This document shows positions 62,920 to 64,000 of a stretch of 64,000 nt of DNA, piece after piece. Origin of the DNA: BD2-11 sp965115885. GTDB taxonomy: Bacteria > Gemmatimonadota > Gemmatimonadetes > Longimicrobiales > Gaopeijiaceae. Positions within the stretch are counted from its first letter, which is position 1. Every line of letters starts with the position of its first letter. The position numbers and the translations under genes were made by a program. The stretch lies in assembly GCA_965115885.1 (NCBI GenBank), contig OZ220479.1, forward strand, positions 62,001 to 126,000. Reading direction: 5' to 3'. The notes under the pieces were generated by a model, which searched no databases, was not told where the DNA came from, and saw only the letters and a list, made by a program, of their open reading frames with translations.

Positions 62920-64000
62920 ATGAACGCGAACCGGGAAGAGGAGAGCCGGACCGGACCGCGCCCGTCCGAGACTTGGCGGGAGGTCCTCGTGCACGCGGTG
63001 CGAGGCACCGGGGGCGATCCGACCCGCGGCCCCATCCGGCGCGCGGTCGTCCTTCTCGCCGTGCCGATGGTGCTGGAGATGGCGATGGAGTCGCTGTTCG
63101 CGGTCGTGGACATCTACTTCGTCTCCAGACTCGGGGACGAAGCCATGGCGGGGGTGGCGCTGACCGAATCGATTCTGTCGCTCGTCTACACGGTCGCGAT
63201 GGGGCTGAGCATCGGGGTGACGGCGGTGGTGGCGCGACGGATCGGCGGAGGCGACGAGGAAGGGGCGTCCCGCGCCGCTGCGCAGGCCGTCGTCCTGGGG
63301 CTCGCGCTGGCGCTCGCGTTCGGCGTCGCCGGCGCGACCTTCGCGTCGGACATCCTGAGGATCATGGGCGCGGACGAGAGGGTGGTGGCCACCGCGGTTC
63401 CGTACACGCGCATCATGCTCGGGGGCAACGTCGTGGTCCTGTTGCTGTTTCTGCAGAACGCCGCCTTCCGCGGCGCCGGCGACGCCGCGATCGCGATGCG
63501 CGTGCTGTGGATCGCGAACGGGCTCAACATCGTCCTCGATCCCCTGCTCATCTTCGGCCTGGGGCCGTTCCCGGAACTGGGAGTGCAGGGGGCCGCGGTC
63601 GCGACCACCATCGGCCGCGGCACGGCGGTCCTGGTGCAGATCCGCACCCTGTTCCGCCCGGGCGGCAAGCTTCGCGTCCGGATGCCCCATCTGCGCATCC
63701 AGCCCGCGCTCATGGCCCAGCTGGTGCGGCTCTCCGCGACGGGGATGCTTCAGACCTTCGTCGGAACCGCGAGCTGGATCGGACTCACGCGGGTGACGGC
63801 GCTGTTCGGGACCGAGGCGCTGGCGGGATACGTGGTCGCGATCCGGATCGTCCTGTTCGCCATTCTCCCCGCATGGGGACTCTCCAACGCGGCGGCGACC
63901 ATGGTCGGACAGGCGCTCGGAGCCGGAGACCCCGAACGCGCCGAACGCGCCGCCTGGATCTCCTGCAGGATGAACCTCGCGTTCCTCGGGGCGGTCGGCG
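62920..64000 (+). CDS. MATE family efflux transporter, truncated by the window edge
   Basis: About 360 codons are present from ATG 62920 to the right edge, with no stop. After a 45-residue polar N-terminus, the sequence is membrane helices of the MATE type: PMVLEMAMESLFAVVDIYFV, RLGDEAMAGVALTES, QNAAFRGAGDAAIAM and WGLSNAAATMVGQALGAG. Such proteins export drugs or metabolites using ion gradients. No strong ribosome site precedes this ATG. It is divergent from the DinB gene. Confidence 0.85.
   Translation, partial: MNANREEESRTGPRPSETWREVLVHAVRGTGGDPTRGPIRRAVVLLAVPMVLEMAMESLFAVVDIYFVSRLGDEAMAGVALTESILSLVYTVAMGLSIGVTAVVARRIGGGDEEGASRAAAQAVVLGLALALAFGVAGATFASDILRIMGADERVVATAVPYTRIMLGGNVVVLLLFLQNAAFRGAGDAAIAMRVLWIANGLNIVLDPLLIFGLGPFPELGVQGAAVATTIGRGTAVLVQIRTLFRPGGKLRVRMPHLRIQPALMAQLVRLSATGMLQTFVGTASWIGLTRVTALFGTEALAGYVVAIRIVLFAILPAWGLSNAAATMVGQALGAGDPERAERAAWISCRMNLAFLGAVG

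Overview
The window is one high-GC bacterial chromosome segment with dense coding, many GTG and TTG starts, and long chains of genes whose start and stop codons overlap. A SusC/SusD outer-membrane pair in so GC-rich a background, the MoxR / DUF58 / BatA-like / DUF4175 / DUF4159 operon, a GldA-type ABC transporter fused to a GldG-like domain, and B-type haem-copper oxidases together point to Gemmatimonadota or a close relative. This placement is an inference from gene content; no rRNA or tRNA gene is present to confirm it.

Layout, left to right. 1-672: start of a type ISP-like restriction enzyme and a decayed DUF5131 gene. 728-2650: alpha/beta hydrolase. 2890-18336: nine tightly coupled rightward genes (DUF4159, VWA, caspase-like, TPR-metallopeptidase, second DUF4159, MoxR, DUF58, BatA-like VWA, DUF4175). 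18416-20037: msrP-msrQ methionine-sulfoxide repair pair. 20196-23635: accessory patch with a DUF4143 ATPase, an unrecognised 549-residue protein with a toxin-like tail, and an IS1634-type transposase remnant. 23857-28072: leftward ABC transporter / GldG-like / DUF4340 operon. 28336-30726: beta-lactamase-type protein fused to a VanX-type dipeptidase. 31171-34936: UMF1-type transporter and an M28 glutamate-carboxypeptidase-like protein, divergent. 35118-43224: asnS, trpS, an aldolase, purA and ffh, interrupted at 36616-38400 by an AT-richer mobile-element-scarred island carrying a ClpP/SppA-like serine protease. 43265-44947: rpsP-rimM-trmD. 45117-50769: SusC-SusD and two small lipoproteins. 50772-59819: respiratory block. 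60255-62152: SoxC-like sulfite dehydrogenase and its cytochrome c. 62336-64000: DinB-fold protein and the start of a MATE transporter.

The respiratory block is the most interesting part. An Rrf2 regulator with an IscR/NsrR-like cysteine pattern precedes a small membrane protein, a CuA subunit II, a subunit I in which the usual active-site Tyr position is Gln, and a SenC/SCO protein. This order matches the norS-norY-senC (sNOR) nitric oxide reductase clusters. Divergent from it, across a shared AT-rich control region, lies an unusual fusion of cytochrome b, 2x[4Fe-4S] ferredoxin and an MvhD-type iron-sulfur domain. Convergent to it lies a conventional ba3-type oxidase (subunits I, II and a 54-residue IIa). 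The working picture is an aerobe with separate oxygen- and NO-reducing terminal enzymes, sulfite oxidation feeding a c-type cytochrome, and periplasmic oxidative-damage repair.
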